Part shown: piece by piece, positions 33,969 through 47,922 of the stretch
How the letters are laid out: each line of letters opens with the position of its first letter
How positions within the stretch are numbered: the first letter of the stretch is position 1
Translations under genes and position numbers: made by a program
Notes under the pieces: generated by a model
Database searches by the model: none
What the model was told of the DNA's origin: nothing
What the model saw: the letters and a program-made list of their open reading frames with translations, nothing else
Assembly: GCA_947034885.2 (NCBI GenBank)
Contig: OX344755.2
Span: 5,210,501-5,274,500, forward strand
Reading direction: 5' to 3'
Source: Thuidium tamariscinum
Taxonomy: Eukaryota; Streptophyta; Bryopsida; Hypnales; Thuidiaceae
Length of the DNA stretch: 64,000 nucleotides

Positions 33969-36370
33969 ATTGAAGGTACTTGTTTGTCATTCCTTTATCA
34001 TTTTGACTAGTTCATCCTATGCTAGGTTATGACACATCGAAATATTGGTGATGTTTAGTCTAATTCAACCTAAAATTGAACATTTTATGATGTACTTACA
34101 ACTAAAGAATTCAATCTTTTATAATCAAATAAAAGAAGTGTAGTATAAAGCAATAAAAAATGTAATTGAAAAATTATAAGAATGATAATCATTGGTTTTT
34201 TGATAACAAAGTCCCAATGTGATTCACTTCTATCTTGATCTCATATGTCATTCAATCCTTTTTTTGTCAACAATTTGATTTATGCTAGTGCCAATATTTT
34301 TTCCTTGCAGACAATTCAAAATTGCATGTCTACTTCACAAGAAAGAAATTTAATCTAGTGACATGGAATAGAAGATTCCAAGTCTACAAGCCTTTCTTTG
34401 AAGCAACAATCAATACATGCATACTTGAAGTTCAAGATGTTGCAATAGGTAATCAAATAGTATTAAAGAAGTCTATAGTTGGCTTTAGTAGTAGAGCTTG
34501 TCAAATTGTATTGACTGCAATTCTTTATTGCACAATATTTACATTGTACCATCAAACAAACAACATGAGCTTTAGTTTGTTGCTACATCATACAAACCAT
34601 GTATGAGCAATTAACTTGTTAGATTGCAAAGCATTGAAAGTAGGAGAGAGGTGCTTGATTGGTTGTCATTGTGAAGCATGGATCACTCTTGAATATGACC
34701 TCTTCTTGATTGTAAACAACAATGGCAAGGGTTTCATTTTTCAATTTTTGAAAAAACAATGTAATTTGTAATCCTGGTTGGAGCAATGAAGCCTTTTACA
34801 TCTTATTACACCCTCCATTAAGATTTAAGTGTCCAAAAATGGAGTTTATTTGTCTCGATTTGGATATCCAATTTGCCTCATGAGCACATAAACAATGCTT
34901 GCATTATAGTGAAGGTGACTAGGTAGTTTTGGAATTCACTTCAATCAATCTTTTCCCACAATTATACATTTGGAGCACTCCCTACACTCTCTAGTATTAT
35001 TTTATTTTAGCATTTGGAAGACAATTTTTCTTGAAAGAAACAAAAAATTCAAAATTCTTAACCTCCAATCCTTTCCCTCTAAAACATCAAAACATTATTG
35101 TGTTTATCTTGATCTTATGAATTGTCTTGCAACACTTAGGAAGGAAGAAATTTTATAATTGGTGGTTGTAAGAGAGACTATTTAGTTTTGTAGCGTTTCG
35201 CCAAAACTACAATTTTTTTTGTTTAGTTCTAGAAGTACTATGAAACAAAACAATCTCAAGCCTTGATTTAGAAAATCAACATCTAAAAGTGTTGTTGCAA
35301 GTATTGTGACTACTTGAAAGTACCAAAACAATACTATGTGAAATAAATGGATACAATGAGGTAAAAATTAATAATAAATAAAAAATGATGAACAAAAATA
35401 GACTAAGAACTTATCAATTTTTGATGAAAAGAGCCGTTTATTTGTACAAACATAGAGGCCATGAAATATTGTATTTTTAGATGTCTTTGGTAGGCACATG
35501 CCATCCTATTGTGAGAATAGACTATAAAAATTTCAACTCTAATCATGAAATTTGAGGACACCGAACCCAATAAAAACCCCTAAACTTCAGTAAAGTGTGA
35601 CAAATTAGAAAAATTAAATTTTAAATACAAATGTTTTTTTAAAACTTATAAAAGTAAGGGATATGTTTACAATCAAGTTATCCATCTTCAATAAAAATCT
35701 CAAATTCATTGGGTTCTACATTCAAAAGTTCTAATAGAAAACAACTTCATTATTCTAAATGTAATGCCAAATAGGACCAATCTTTCTTACTATCACCCTA
35801 TCAAGTACATAATGTCATTCTTGTTATCACAATTCTTCCATTTCATTGGTCATGTATTCATCCTCATGCACTTTCATTTACAATTTCTTTAAAGGTCTTC
35901 CAAGTTTAAAATCCAATTTTGGCAAACTAAGAAAAATATCGATGTAATTGACATTGTTGGAAAAATAAGTAAATTTGTGTTTGAAAAGGTAGTTCACCCC
36001 ACAAATTTGGTAGAATGTATTTAATTTTGTTCATAGAACAATATGGATGTAAAATAATAAAACATTTAGTGAATATTTTTTAGTTTTGTAAAGACAATTG
36101 AAAGATGCTTCATTATAAAAATTCATAATGTTTTTTGTTTTTGACTATATTTAGACACATTACTTTTAATATTTGGATTTTGATAGTGATACTTTACAAA
36201 GTATAAGGTGAATGCAAAGATTTCAAGCTCTTTATAATTGTAATATTATATATATTTATATATTTGTTATTGTTATTGTTATTAATATCTATCATTGTTA
36301 GTGATTAAAATGATTAATGTGAATAAAAATATGTTCATTACATAAAAAAACTTAATCATTCTAATTATTG
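33969..36370. other. 3' flank and AT-rich spacer
   Basis: The first part is probably DUF688 3' UTR: TTGAAG|GTACTT at 33,976 and TTTTCCTTGCAG ending at 34,310 could be a UTR intron. Beyond about 34,850 nothing is recognised. Open frames at 34,322-34,606 and 34,970-35,158 lack motifs. Confidence 0.45.
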
Positions 36371-36448
36371 TAGATTGGCAGTTATTGCCACTTTTTGGTA
36401 CATTGTGTGAACAATGTACCAAAAAGTGGCAATAACTACCAATTCTAA
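36371..36448. repeat. Long hairpin, ~36-bp arms
   Basis: AGTTATTGCCACTTTTTGG...TACATTGT is followed after 3 nt by its near-perfect reverse complement, ending ...GTGGCAATAACTACC. Arms differ at only a few positions. It may be the terminus of a transposon or a small-RNA hairpin. Confidence 0.85.
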
Positions 36449-36654
36449 AAAACTTAAAATTTTAATTTTGATTTAGTATATTTGGCATGTTCTTACAGGC
36501 CAAAGAATTTAAAATTTAAAAATTTTAATTTTTTTGAGTACATAATCACTATGCACCCAAAAAAAAATTTTACTTTTAAACTTTTAAAACTTAATTTCCC
36601 TCCCCCCCTCTCCTCTTATAATTTCTTGAAACCAACTTGATTGACAAGGGCTTT

Positions 36655-37368
36655 GGCAAGAAACACTTGTCCTTTTTTTTGTCCCCTTGACCTTTTGGAG
36701 GTAGTTTTTTGCTCATAACTTTTGCATCTTTTCTTCATTTGACTTGAAACTTGAAAAGAAGGTGCCTACAAAAGTTTTACATGTTGTGTAATTTTTGTAA
36801 TTTTTTCAAAATTAATTTACTATTTTTAAACTGCTCCCGATTGGGTGTCTACTATGGCCATTTGGGGGGTTTTTAGTCCTTTTTCTGACCCAAAAATGAA
36901 AATCTTGAGCTGAAAATTGGCATGCAAGGACCTTACCTAAAGTTACACAATACCACGAAGAGATTTTTTGAAAATAATATATTGTTCAACCTCCACATGT
37001 CGTCAAAGTGGCTGACTTTGCACAAGTGTGGAGAATAGAATTAATTTTTTCCAAAGATAAAATTTATTGTAAAAGAAAGACCTTTACTTGGAGAAAAAAA
37101 GGGTTTTTTATTTTTATTTTTTGAATTTTTTTACTATTTTTACCAAATTAGTGAAAAAGAGCTATTTTCATTGTATTTTCCATTGTCTATAACATTTAGA
37201 GAAAAAATTTCTTAGGTCTGAATTTCAAGAGACATGATATTCTCATTGCTCTTCAAATTATCCATATTTTTTTCAATTTAAAAAAAAATTATTTCAAAGG
37301 GTCACAGGACTCACAGGACTCACTCATTTTGAGCCATTTTGAGCCAAAACTGGTAAGTGTTTCTTGCC
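36655..37368. mobile_element. TIR element, family E, copy 1
   Basis: Ends GGCAAGAAACACTTGTCC and GTAAGTGTTTCTTGCC are inverted repeats. The interior is shared with 47,923-48,660: TTTTGTCCCCTTGACCT, TTTACTATTTTTAAACTGC and GGCCATTTGGGGGG. It is ~714 bp with no ORF; short direct repeats CACAGGACT and TTTTGAGCCA occur near the right end. Confidence 0.7.
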
Positions 37369-37596
37369 ACGACCCATAAACATTATGGGACATGTGTTCC
37401 TATATATGCATTCATATTTGTATTTGTATATCTTACATGATCAATGGCTTGGAAATTTTCGAGAAATCAATGGTGATTACAAAGGTAAGTTTAAAACAAA
37501 AATCAATGGCTTGTAAATTTTTTAAGAGAGGAGGGGGAGGGCTAATTAATTGACCTGGGTGGTACGCCACTTTTCATCACATTGTCACATTGTAAT

Positions 37597-39775
<2,179 letters not shown>

Positions 39776-40118
39776 CTAACTTACCTCAGTGATTCTAAGG
39801 TAAATACACCCATAACTAATCAAATAAGGGCATGATTAGGGTGGTGCAATATGAAGCAAATATTTTCAAAAGTGCATTGACATAAATGATGGGGATTGCA
39901 ATTTTTTTCATAATTTGATCTCTTGAATTGAATTACTATGAATTTTGAAAGGCAAAAGTTGGGCTTGACCTATGATTAGCATTTAAAGTCATCCAATTCT
40001 AATAATTCAAGAACTACTTTCCCATTCATTGCTTCCTGCTTTCATGCTCTCATATGTCTCATTAACTTATTGGTCTAAATCGTGGAAAAGTAAAAAAAAC
40101 ATTTCAAAGAGAAAATGG
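39776..40118. mobile_element. TIR element, family D, copy 3 (truncated)
   Basis: Matches 15,848-16,200 in the same orientation: ATTTGATCTCTTGAATTGAA, AAAGTTGGGCTTGACC, TCATTAACTTATTGGTC. It stops before the GGGTACCC box and right terminus. Confidence 0.7.
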
Positions 40119-40300
40119 AAATCAATGATCTCAAAACTAGCTAAATTTTGTTCCATTGCTACTTAATTTTTTCATGCCTTAATGTAAATTCAAAAAAAAT
40201 CTTCCAAAAATGAACATTTGGCTAAAATCCCTAAACCCATTTTGAGATTGCTAATGGAAATACGTCCCCATATTGATTGTTGATCGGGGGTGGCCTCTTA
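40119..40300. repeat. Shared segment with 22,710-23,110 lacking the family T insert
   Basis: CTAGCTAAATTTTGTTCC...TTGCTAC joins directly to TTAATTTTTTCATGCC and AAATGAACATTTGGCTAAAA. In the 22-23 kb copy these two parts are separated by 270 bp. This copy is more AT-rich (CCCTAAACCC versus CCCGGAACCC). Confidence 0.65.
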
Positions 40301-40587
40301 TTTCCAAACACGATAGATGCAATGAACGAGGAGAACCGGCATTTAGTTACAAGTTAGCTGGTTGAAATATAGAATTTCCAAATGAAGTTCAAACTTCCAG
40401 GAAAAAACCCAATCATTTTAGAGGGAAAAAAAGAATATTCTTTATTTTCTTAAGGCCTAGCCGAGAGTATTCTCCAAGCAACTGGTTGGTGCAAGAAAAT
40501 GTAGGATTTTAGCTGGTTAAGCTAAAATTTCTTTCCGGAATGTGGTTAGACGTCATTCTTCGAGGCTCTTCCTTCACATTGGCCTCA

Positions 40588-41028
40588 GTAGGGGTAGTCA
40601 CAGTGCGTGGAGTGGAGAAGTTCTCTCAGCCACGTTTTCAGGGACCAATGGGGAGAGTTCTCTACTCCCCCAACTATGACGACCCCTACGAGGGAAATGG
40701 AGAAAACGATGTGAAAGGTTCACCCTAAACCGCAAGCTCCGAAGCAAGCTACGAGGAGACTGCAAGCTCCGACGTTGCAAGGAGACAACGGTAAAACAAA
40801 AGCAGGGAAGAGATAGGTGAAACTTGAAACCGCAAGGTCAAACAATTCGCACGCGACACTCTCTCAAAGGTTTCTCTTTCACCTCCGGAGCAAGAGAGAC
40901 GACGGTGCGAACTTCTCAAAATAAGAATATTCGCTTCTGGGAGCGCTGCCAAAAGCCAATCTCATCCAGCCACGTGTTCAGAAGGTGGAGAGAACTTCTC
41001 AACAACACCCACTGTGACTACCCGTAGT
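40588..41028. mobile_element. GC-rich TIR element
   Basis: The left arm GGGTAGTCACAGTGCGTGG...GAGAAGTTCTCTC is mirrored by the right arm, reverse complement GGGTAGTCACAGTGGGTG...GAGAAGTTCTCTCC. Arms are ~40 bp. The interior repeats GCAAGCTCCGA. No target duplication was clear. Confidence 0.6.
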
Positions 41029-41393
41029 GTCAGAGTTACGCTTCATTATGAGAAGCTATGGAGGGCTCTTTGTGAGGAGAGCTTGACTGAGAGTAGGAAA
41101 TCAATGCATTTCAGAGGAAATGGATGCGGTTGAAATCACTATCTTCATGTGAAGTCTGCATCATTTTGCAGCGGTTCGAGTAGGAGATGAACGATTGGTA
41201 GCCCTTTTCTTTGCAAAGGATTAATTAACTATCGAGCGTGTAGTCATATTCTAGGGGCGGAACGACTGTGAATCAGTTGAACGGCAACTGCCAGAGGCCA
41301 CCATGTCAAGAGTTCTTCACAGAGGCGGAGCAACTGTAGACGTAACTTTAAGCCATAATAGTCGTCATTCGTGGAGAATAGAAAACCCTACAA

Positions 41394-41707
41394 AGAAAGC
41401 AGTCAGTGTTCTTGCGTGAGATTCTTGCATTTCTTAGAATTGGAAATTTGCGTCTTTGATCTAATTTCTTTCCGAATTGGAAATGCGCATAACCTTCTCA
41501 TCATTTGAGGCAATTCTCAGAACAGTTCGAAGTTTAACGAATGTCAATAAAACATTATCCACTTTAAAACATAGCGAAAGCAGTCGATGACTTGCGTGAG
41601 ATTCTTGCTTTTCTTGTATTTGTAATCTTGCATCCTTCTACAACTTTCTTTCCGCTTTGGAAATGTCAATAAACTTCTCATTATTTGAGGCAGTTCACAG
41701 AACATTC
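41394..41707. repeat. Tandem duplication of ~180/130 bp
   Basis: GAAAGCAGTC, CTTGCGTGAGATTCTTGC, TTTCTTTCCG, TTGGAAATG and CTTCTCAT...ATTTGAGGCA occur in the same order in both halves, starting at 41,394 and 41,575. Upstream of the coiled-coil gene. Confidence 0.8.
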
Positions 41708-42320
41708 TGACCCTATCTGACATGTACCCTTACAAGTCCGGCTTATTCAAATGACCTATTCACAAACTTTTCCTCCGCTTCAACTAAAGAACGATACAGA
41801 GATATCGGAGTTCGAATGTCAATCACTATCGGAGAGATAGCAGAAATTTGTGCACGTTGGCAAGGAGTCCCTTTTGAGTATGGCATTTTTTAGACGCCTA
41901 TTGCTGCACCCCAGAATTTGAAACGCTTATTCTCATTCTATCAAATGGTTGTATGAAGTTTGCGCACTTGCTTGTTCTGTTGCCAATATTGCTTGGCAAA
42001 GAGCTGTTTGAGAGTTGAAGAATGCTAAGTGAATTCAAGCTTGGGCTAGTGATGTCACAGTGCAACGCTGGTCCTGATCATCTAAGCTAATTAGATTCCG
42101 ACGCTGATTCTGATCGGAAAGGGGGATAAAGAATGTTGTGAGTGTTGTCAGTGGTGATCGCCGGTGAACAGTTTGATGACATGCTGATAATCTTATGATT
42201 AATGTGGTGGAGCATTCAAAATGAAACACAACGTAGAAGAGGAAGGATATATTTATCCAGTGATCGCCACAGACTGTTGGAGGCGATCGACGCCGAGAAC
42301 GACAGTGTGAGTTTAGGGTT

Positions 42321-45300
42321 ATGGCTCATTCATGTGATCTAAGCCAGGTTGGAAGCTCAGGATCTTTCGACGCAAACAGACGAGCGCGGCGTATCCTGGA
42401 AGGAGGCATCGTCACAGAGGAACGGTTTTTGCAACTGCAGTGTGAGGTCTACCGCTTAAGGCGAGAAGCAACCGCAAAGGAGACGGAACACAGGCTGTGA
42501 GCTTGCTCTATCTTTTTCTTATTCCAGTGAATAAAGTGTTGGTCGGTCATTCCAATTTTGTTAGTAAGGACAGGATCCATCGCGTATGAATTAAGTCCTG
42601 CTGCATTTAAGATTGATCTCTTCGAATGCTGAACTGCCATGTTGTTCTGGTGATGCCGTGGCATGCGCATCAGCTCAATCGATTCGTTACTCAAGCCATG
42701 GATTCTTGAAATTCAAATAAAATGTCTTTCGGTCATTCGAATTTCTTTTGTAAGGACGGGATCATAGCACATTAAGTCCTCTTGCATCAGTCACTTCTGC
42801 AATAGTTGCACGTAAAGATTCGTGAATACATTAGTGAAGAATTGACTGCCGTGGTACTCGATACTCATGGGCATGTTGTGGCTGGCAAGTGCATCAGCCT
42901 GCTAGCTAGGTTATCCAGGGCCGAGGATGCAGCCAAGCGAAACATGCGGGACTGCTTTCAACAGTCTTTGGAGCCATGTAAAATGAAGGCAAACATCATT
43001 GCCGCTGTCAATCACACGTTTCGTGTCGACCAAGTGAGTCTGTCTTTCTGCACATTCTTAGTTATTGATCAATTAGATGCATCTGAAATGGCCGACAGAA
43101 AATCTTCCAATAGAGAAATATTCTCACTGGAGTCCATATAAACGATTCGACCTGGTCTGGAGAATATAATATCTGAATGTCAAGGTTGCAGAAAATGCAA
43201 GAGCTAGACGATAAGCTAAGGGAGAAGGAGAGACAGATTGAAAAGGTAACGGAGTACAATAGACAGTACAAGGCCGACATCCATAGCCTTAAAACAAGGC
43301 TGGACATACTGTTGCGGACCACCCGGCGAACGTCATCGTTTGTCACACCTCGTGACATTCACTCTGCGGGCTCTGCCCAGCATGAAAAGGTAGGCAGTTC
43401 GTCCAACCTCAAATGTAAGGTAGAGGATACTTTTGCCGTCACTTCAAGCATTTTATCATATGTGGGAGATACATAGAGCTGTGGAGAGATCACTTTGGAT
43501 ACCCGAACACCAAATCTGCTATTAGCTTACTGTCAAGGTTTTATCCCTATGTTTAAATTCATCTGCAATTTTAAAGTGAGGAGGTTGTAGAACTGTAAAT
43601 GACAATAGACAACCCTACAATGATGAGTGGCTAAAGAAATTTAGCCAAATCATGCTTAATACACCCCTTACTAAGAAGTTCATCCCAGTGTATGAGTTGC
43701 TGTTGCAAACAGGGGACAGTACAGGAGATGAGTTCAGAACCTTAACGATATTAGTATCCTCTCCCTCACAGATACCTTTTGCCCTACTTTGCTGAGAGTG
43801 GATCACCATGTGGTAGTGGTGAGTAAATTTATGCGAGTATGTGTTCCGCTGGCCATCAGGGGACCAAGGAATGCCGCAAGGACCTGCAGAGACTCCAAAC
43901 GGAGAATCTTAACTTGCAACTCCAGATACGCACACTGTCCCAACCACGGCCGTCCGCAGAGGCTGCTACTCAGTCTTCGCAAAGTATGCAAGACATGGCT
44001 AGCCAGGTGAGATTTATAATTCCTTTATTGATTGAAGTCGTTGTTTGCAAATCGACAATTGCTAGAATTTTTTCCTTCAGCGCGCTCATCCTAACTTAGA
44101 TATGAATTCGACGATCAAGTTGTTGTGCAATCATGGCACTTGATTATAATTTTATAACACCAAGGTTAAAGTAGAACCTCGTTATGGTACTGTACATTGG
44201 TCGCTGATTCTTAGTCTTGTCCCTTTTGGATTGCCCTGCCAACAGCTTGAAGAAGGGGAATTGCCAGTGCAATCCGCACAAGCGGCCTCCACGAAATTGT
44301 TAGTTCAACAAATCCAAGAGACTTGGCAGCAGCTCGAAGGCCTGCAGAAGCTGTATGAGAAATCCATGGAGGAGTTGCAATCCTTGAAAGGAAATCACGA
44401 GAAAATTCAAGGAAATTTGCGAGATGCCAGTCGCGACCTTAATGAGGTTGACTTCGTTCTTTGAATAAAATAATTGATATTCGAATAGAGGAACCGTGCA
44501 AAGATTGAAGAGCAACATGAGTTCTTGAACGTCAGTCCACACAGTCTTGTCTCTTAGAGCTCAAATGTCCTGTAAACTGGTGGTTTTTCATATCAAGTGC
44601 TGACGATCATTTTCTGTCAATACCGTCAATTCTGTAAAATTGCAGAGATATCTGGCGCAAAACTTTGTGTCTTTCATCTACACAAAGCTTTAGAACCTAG
44701 GACCGTGTAGATTTACGACCAGTGTCGCAGTCGCGGAATTCCTCCAATTTTATACGAAATTGACGTTCAAAGTCGAACTGTGTGATAGGAACGAAACAAG
44801 TCCTTGCGCTTAGAGATCTCTGAGATGCGTCTACAACAGGAGCTAGTTGCTGCTCAGCAGACGGGAGTTCTCCTGCAACAGTGCCGGCAGCACAATCTGC
44901 AGGTATGAATCATTGCCCTTTATTTCATCTTAGATCGATTGGCGCGCCAAATTCGGTTACTCAGTTACCAACCTTAATAATGTTCTATTCAGCAATGAGC
45001 CAAGGTTTTCGTTGTGAGTCAGTAAGGTTTGCCGTTTATTCTGTTGATCAAATCAGCATTAACCAAATCACCTGTCAGAAAGCTGCCGATTTTGTACTCT
45101 CATTCCACCTCAGTCTAAAATTTCAGAACATATAGAAGACGATTTCTCTACTCTCAGAAGGATGTTTGTTGAATTTCCAACCACTACCAGCGATAGAATA
45201 TTTTATCTTTTTTCTATTACCGTCTAGGGAACAATTTTATGTAGAGATCAATTAAAAAGACCTCTTCCTGAAGGGACAGATTGAAATGGGTATTCCCGGC

Positions 45301-45712
45301 CTTAAGGTGAAGACTGGAAAAAAAACTCGATGTTTGTCTATCCTTGCAGCAATCAAAACTTAAATCGAAGAATTGAACATTCGTGAAAAGAGTTCTGACA
45401 TTTCAGTGGTGTGCATCTTGAAATTTGTAGCTGGAGAATGAAAATACTGAGTTGATCGCAGCGGCTCTCACAACCCAAATCAAGCCAAAGCCTATCAAAG
45501 TTGAGGACATAACAGTTCAGACTTCACCGAAGCTTATCAAAGGTGAGGACACGATAGTTCAGACTTCACCAAAACTTATCAAAGGTGAGGACACGATAGT
45601 TCAGACTTCACCAAAGCTTATCAAAGTTGAGGACATGATATTTCAGACTTCACCAAAGCTTATCAAAGTAGAGGACATGATATTTCAGACTTCATTAGAA
45701 AGCCTAGCCTAG
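42321..45712 (+). CDS. Coiled-coil protein with C-terminal 14-residue repeats, eight exons
   Basis: Phase-consistent model: 42,321-42,496, 42,835-43,033, 43,192-43,389, 43,860-44,006, 44,246-44,446, 44,489-44,530, 44,789-44,902 and 45,431-45,712, giving 452 aa. Introns 2 to 7 are all phase 0; the first is phase 2. Donors are GT and acceptors AG throughout; the exon 5 donor (GAG|GTTGAC) is weak. The protein is rich in E, Q, K, R and L with heptad-like stretches (LQKMQELDDKLREKERQIEK, TWQQLEGLQKLYEKSMEELQ), so it is probably a long coiled coil. Five 14-residue repeats of the type IKxEDxIxQTSPKL fill residues 381-450. There is no catalytic motif, signal peptide or membrane segment. I do not recognise the family; a cytoskeletal or scaffold role is a guess. 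Confidence 0.75.
45494..45703 (+). repeat. 42-bp coding minisatellite, five units
   Basis: Five in-frame tandem copies of 42 bp encode IK(V/G)ED(I/T/M)(T/I)(V/F)QTSPKL. The last unit is diverged (QTSLESL). Near identity between neighbouring units suggests recent expansion and probable length polymorphism. Confidence 0.9.
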
Positions 45713-46341
45713 CATATAGTGTCTCGACATTGCAATAACTTGTTGCTACTGCCAATTGATGTCTTGGGAAACTTTCTTCCTTCCAGGTATGTAACACTTG
45801 CAGGAGTGTACACTTTCATAGAAAAAAAACAGTAGGCCACCTGGGGTGTCGGTGGGGTTCTCTCCCTGCTGATCAGATCGTCCATTTGCACAACTCGGGG
45901 GCGTTAAGAAACCGAGAGCCATTCATCTGCAGAAAGCTCTAAAAACTTGAGACTTGTAGAGATTCACATTTCAGGCCACAAATCCTGAAAAGTGTCATAG
46001 TTGGGGAATTTCGCCAATTACTCTTTAGTTGGGTATATCTTGAGATTTTATTCTACAATATCATTTCTCTCTCCATACGAATGATCTCCCCCAAAATTGA
46101 GCATCTATGCCTAAAGTCATCTTCCACAGAACCGACCCTACCTTAAAACTGTGGTAAGGTTGAGGCACCAGTAGCCGATCATTTGAGCGATTTTACCAGC
46201 AGTATGAGTGTAGGAAGATGGAGAATATTGGGATTACAAATTTTTCACAATTTTATTTCCAAAATTGAAATTTCAGCAAATTTAGGAAGCCAAGAAGTAC
46301 ACTCACTTTACTAGTAGCCAATGTCTAGAGTCATCCAATTT
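45713..46341. other. 3' flank of the coiled-coil gene
   Basis: Moderate GC at first, falling to AT-rich; likely 3' UTR and spacer. Around 46,300 a fragment of family D (GTCTAGAGTCATCCAATT) begins. Confidence 0.45.
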
Positions 46342-46628
46342 GGATCATTCTAAAATGACTTTCCCCCTCAATTCTTCCTACTTTCTTGCTCACTTCATAG
46401 GGCATACATCATAAGCTAGTCAACCCCTTTCTCATCCCCCCATTTCCAAAGTCTAGGTTGTTCTATTTCCAAGCATAGAAAGTGAGGATCATTCCACAAT
46501 GACTTTCCCCCCAATTCTTTCTACTTTCTTGCTCACTTCTATGGGGCATGCATCATAAGCTAGCCAACCCCTTTTTCATCTCTCCATTTCCAAACTATAG
46601 GTTGTTCTATTTCCAAGCATAGGAGGTG
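46342..46628. repeat. Two tandem ~143-bp repeats
   Basis: GGATCATTC...AATGACTTTCCCCC to TTCTATTTCCAAGCATAG occurs twice back to back (46,342-46,485 and 46,486-46,628), with about 90% identity by eye. Confidence 0.9.
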
Positions 46629-47922
46629 AAGAAAACCAATCCACTATGATGCATTATAAGGTGTTGATTTCCTCTAGGTTTCTTCACTAGCCTATGGTTG
46701 GAATTAGACATACCTATATATCAAAAATAGTTTTAATAGAATGTTGATGAAAAAAAATTACAATAATGTTGATTTTTGGGTGAAAAAATTTCAAAAATTT
46801 CAAATGTATATAAAATCTATTTCCCTATACAAAAAAATCCCTTCTTCCACCAAACCTATCTAGGAACTATGCTAAATTCCTTAAGTGGTCCAAATTAGGT
46901 TGTAAGTTTCTAAACTTATTAGCCCTATTTTTTAAAAGAACTAGAAAAACACATTCTAAACTTTGGTTGGAAATCTCCTCTAACTTTGGGTGAAAATACT
47001 ACACTCCTACAGATTGGGTATTGGATGTGGTTGACGATTGGTACCTCTATTTTATACAACACACCAATCTTGTAGCACATCATGTCCTACAATTCTTATA
47101 AGTATAAAAGATTGCACACTCTAACTAAAAACCTTGAAATAGAAGGCCAACATATAGCTAGGGTGCCATTTTGCAACTCTTGCACCAAGCTATGAATTGG
47201 CTCATGTTTCAGTTGTTGATTTGGTCTTTGGCAATATTTTTTTTCTTGGCAATTTGGTGCAAACTATTGCACTAATTTTTTTGGCCTAGCACCAAGCCTA
47301 TAGAAAATAAACAGTAAAATTTTGGATGAAATCGTCAATAAACTTCAATTTTTTTTAAATACTAGATGAAATCACCAAATAATGAATGAAAATATAATGA
47401 TGGATATGTATTATGTGCTAATATGATGTTTTCTATCCAAAATATGGATGAATGCTGGGATTTGGGGCTCCACAATAAAATGAAATATTGCCACTTTGGC
47501 ACTTCATAAGAAATGAAAAAAAAAAACACTGGTTTTTGGGGAGTAAACCATCATTAGCAAATTTCACATTCATTATGCAAGTAGGCTATTTGGCATAAGG
47601 GAGGTTTCAAGTGCAGTTACACAGGTTTGCATGGGTAATCGTGGAAAAAAGTGGGCCTTCTAGTCTAGCTTTGCCTACCTTGTCAACCCCCTTTTTCCTA
47701 CAATTCCTTTGTCATGAGGCATTGCCCTATGTAGAGTAAGGGTAGTCACACCTTCTTCACAGAGTTGAAATTCTCTAGAGATTGAGAAGCTAATTTTGAG
47801 AAAAAGGAGCTAATGAAATCTTGTGCTGGGTGAAGGTGTGAAACATTCTTGGTAGAGTACAACTTTTGCTTGCAAATCGTACTTGAAACCAATTATAGAC
47901 CTCAAGAGTGAAAGAGGTTGAT
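46629..47922. other. AT-rich spacer with half foldback copy
   Basis: No gene. Bases 47,350-47,525 are half of the 12-kb foldback element (GATATGTATTATGTGCTAA, TTGCCACTTTGGCACTTCAT). The rest is unassigned. Confidence 0.5.

Larger units (their letters stand above)
40301..42320 (+). promoter_or_regulatory. GC-richer upstream region of the coiled-coil gene
   Basis: Composition rises sharply at about 40,320. It contains a TIR element (40,588-41,028) and a tandem duplication (41,394-41,707), and probably the promoter and leader of the gene starting at 42,321. Small open frames at 40,540-41,030 are inside the element. No core promoter can be pinned down with confidence. Confidence 0.4.

Noticed and set aside
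34322-34606. 94-codon open frame after an acceptor-like TTTTTTCCTTGCAG
   Set aside because: More likely DUF688 3' UTR exon; the coding stop already lies at 33,966-33,968 and the peptide has no motif.
41165-41190. tRNA T-loop-like word GCGGTTCGAGT
   Set aside because: No D-arm, anticodon arm or acceptor stem around it; chance match.
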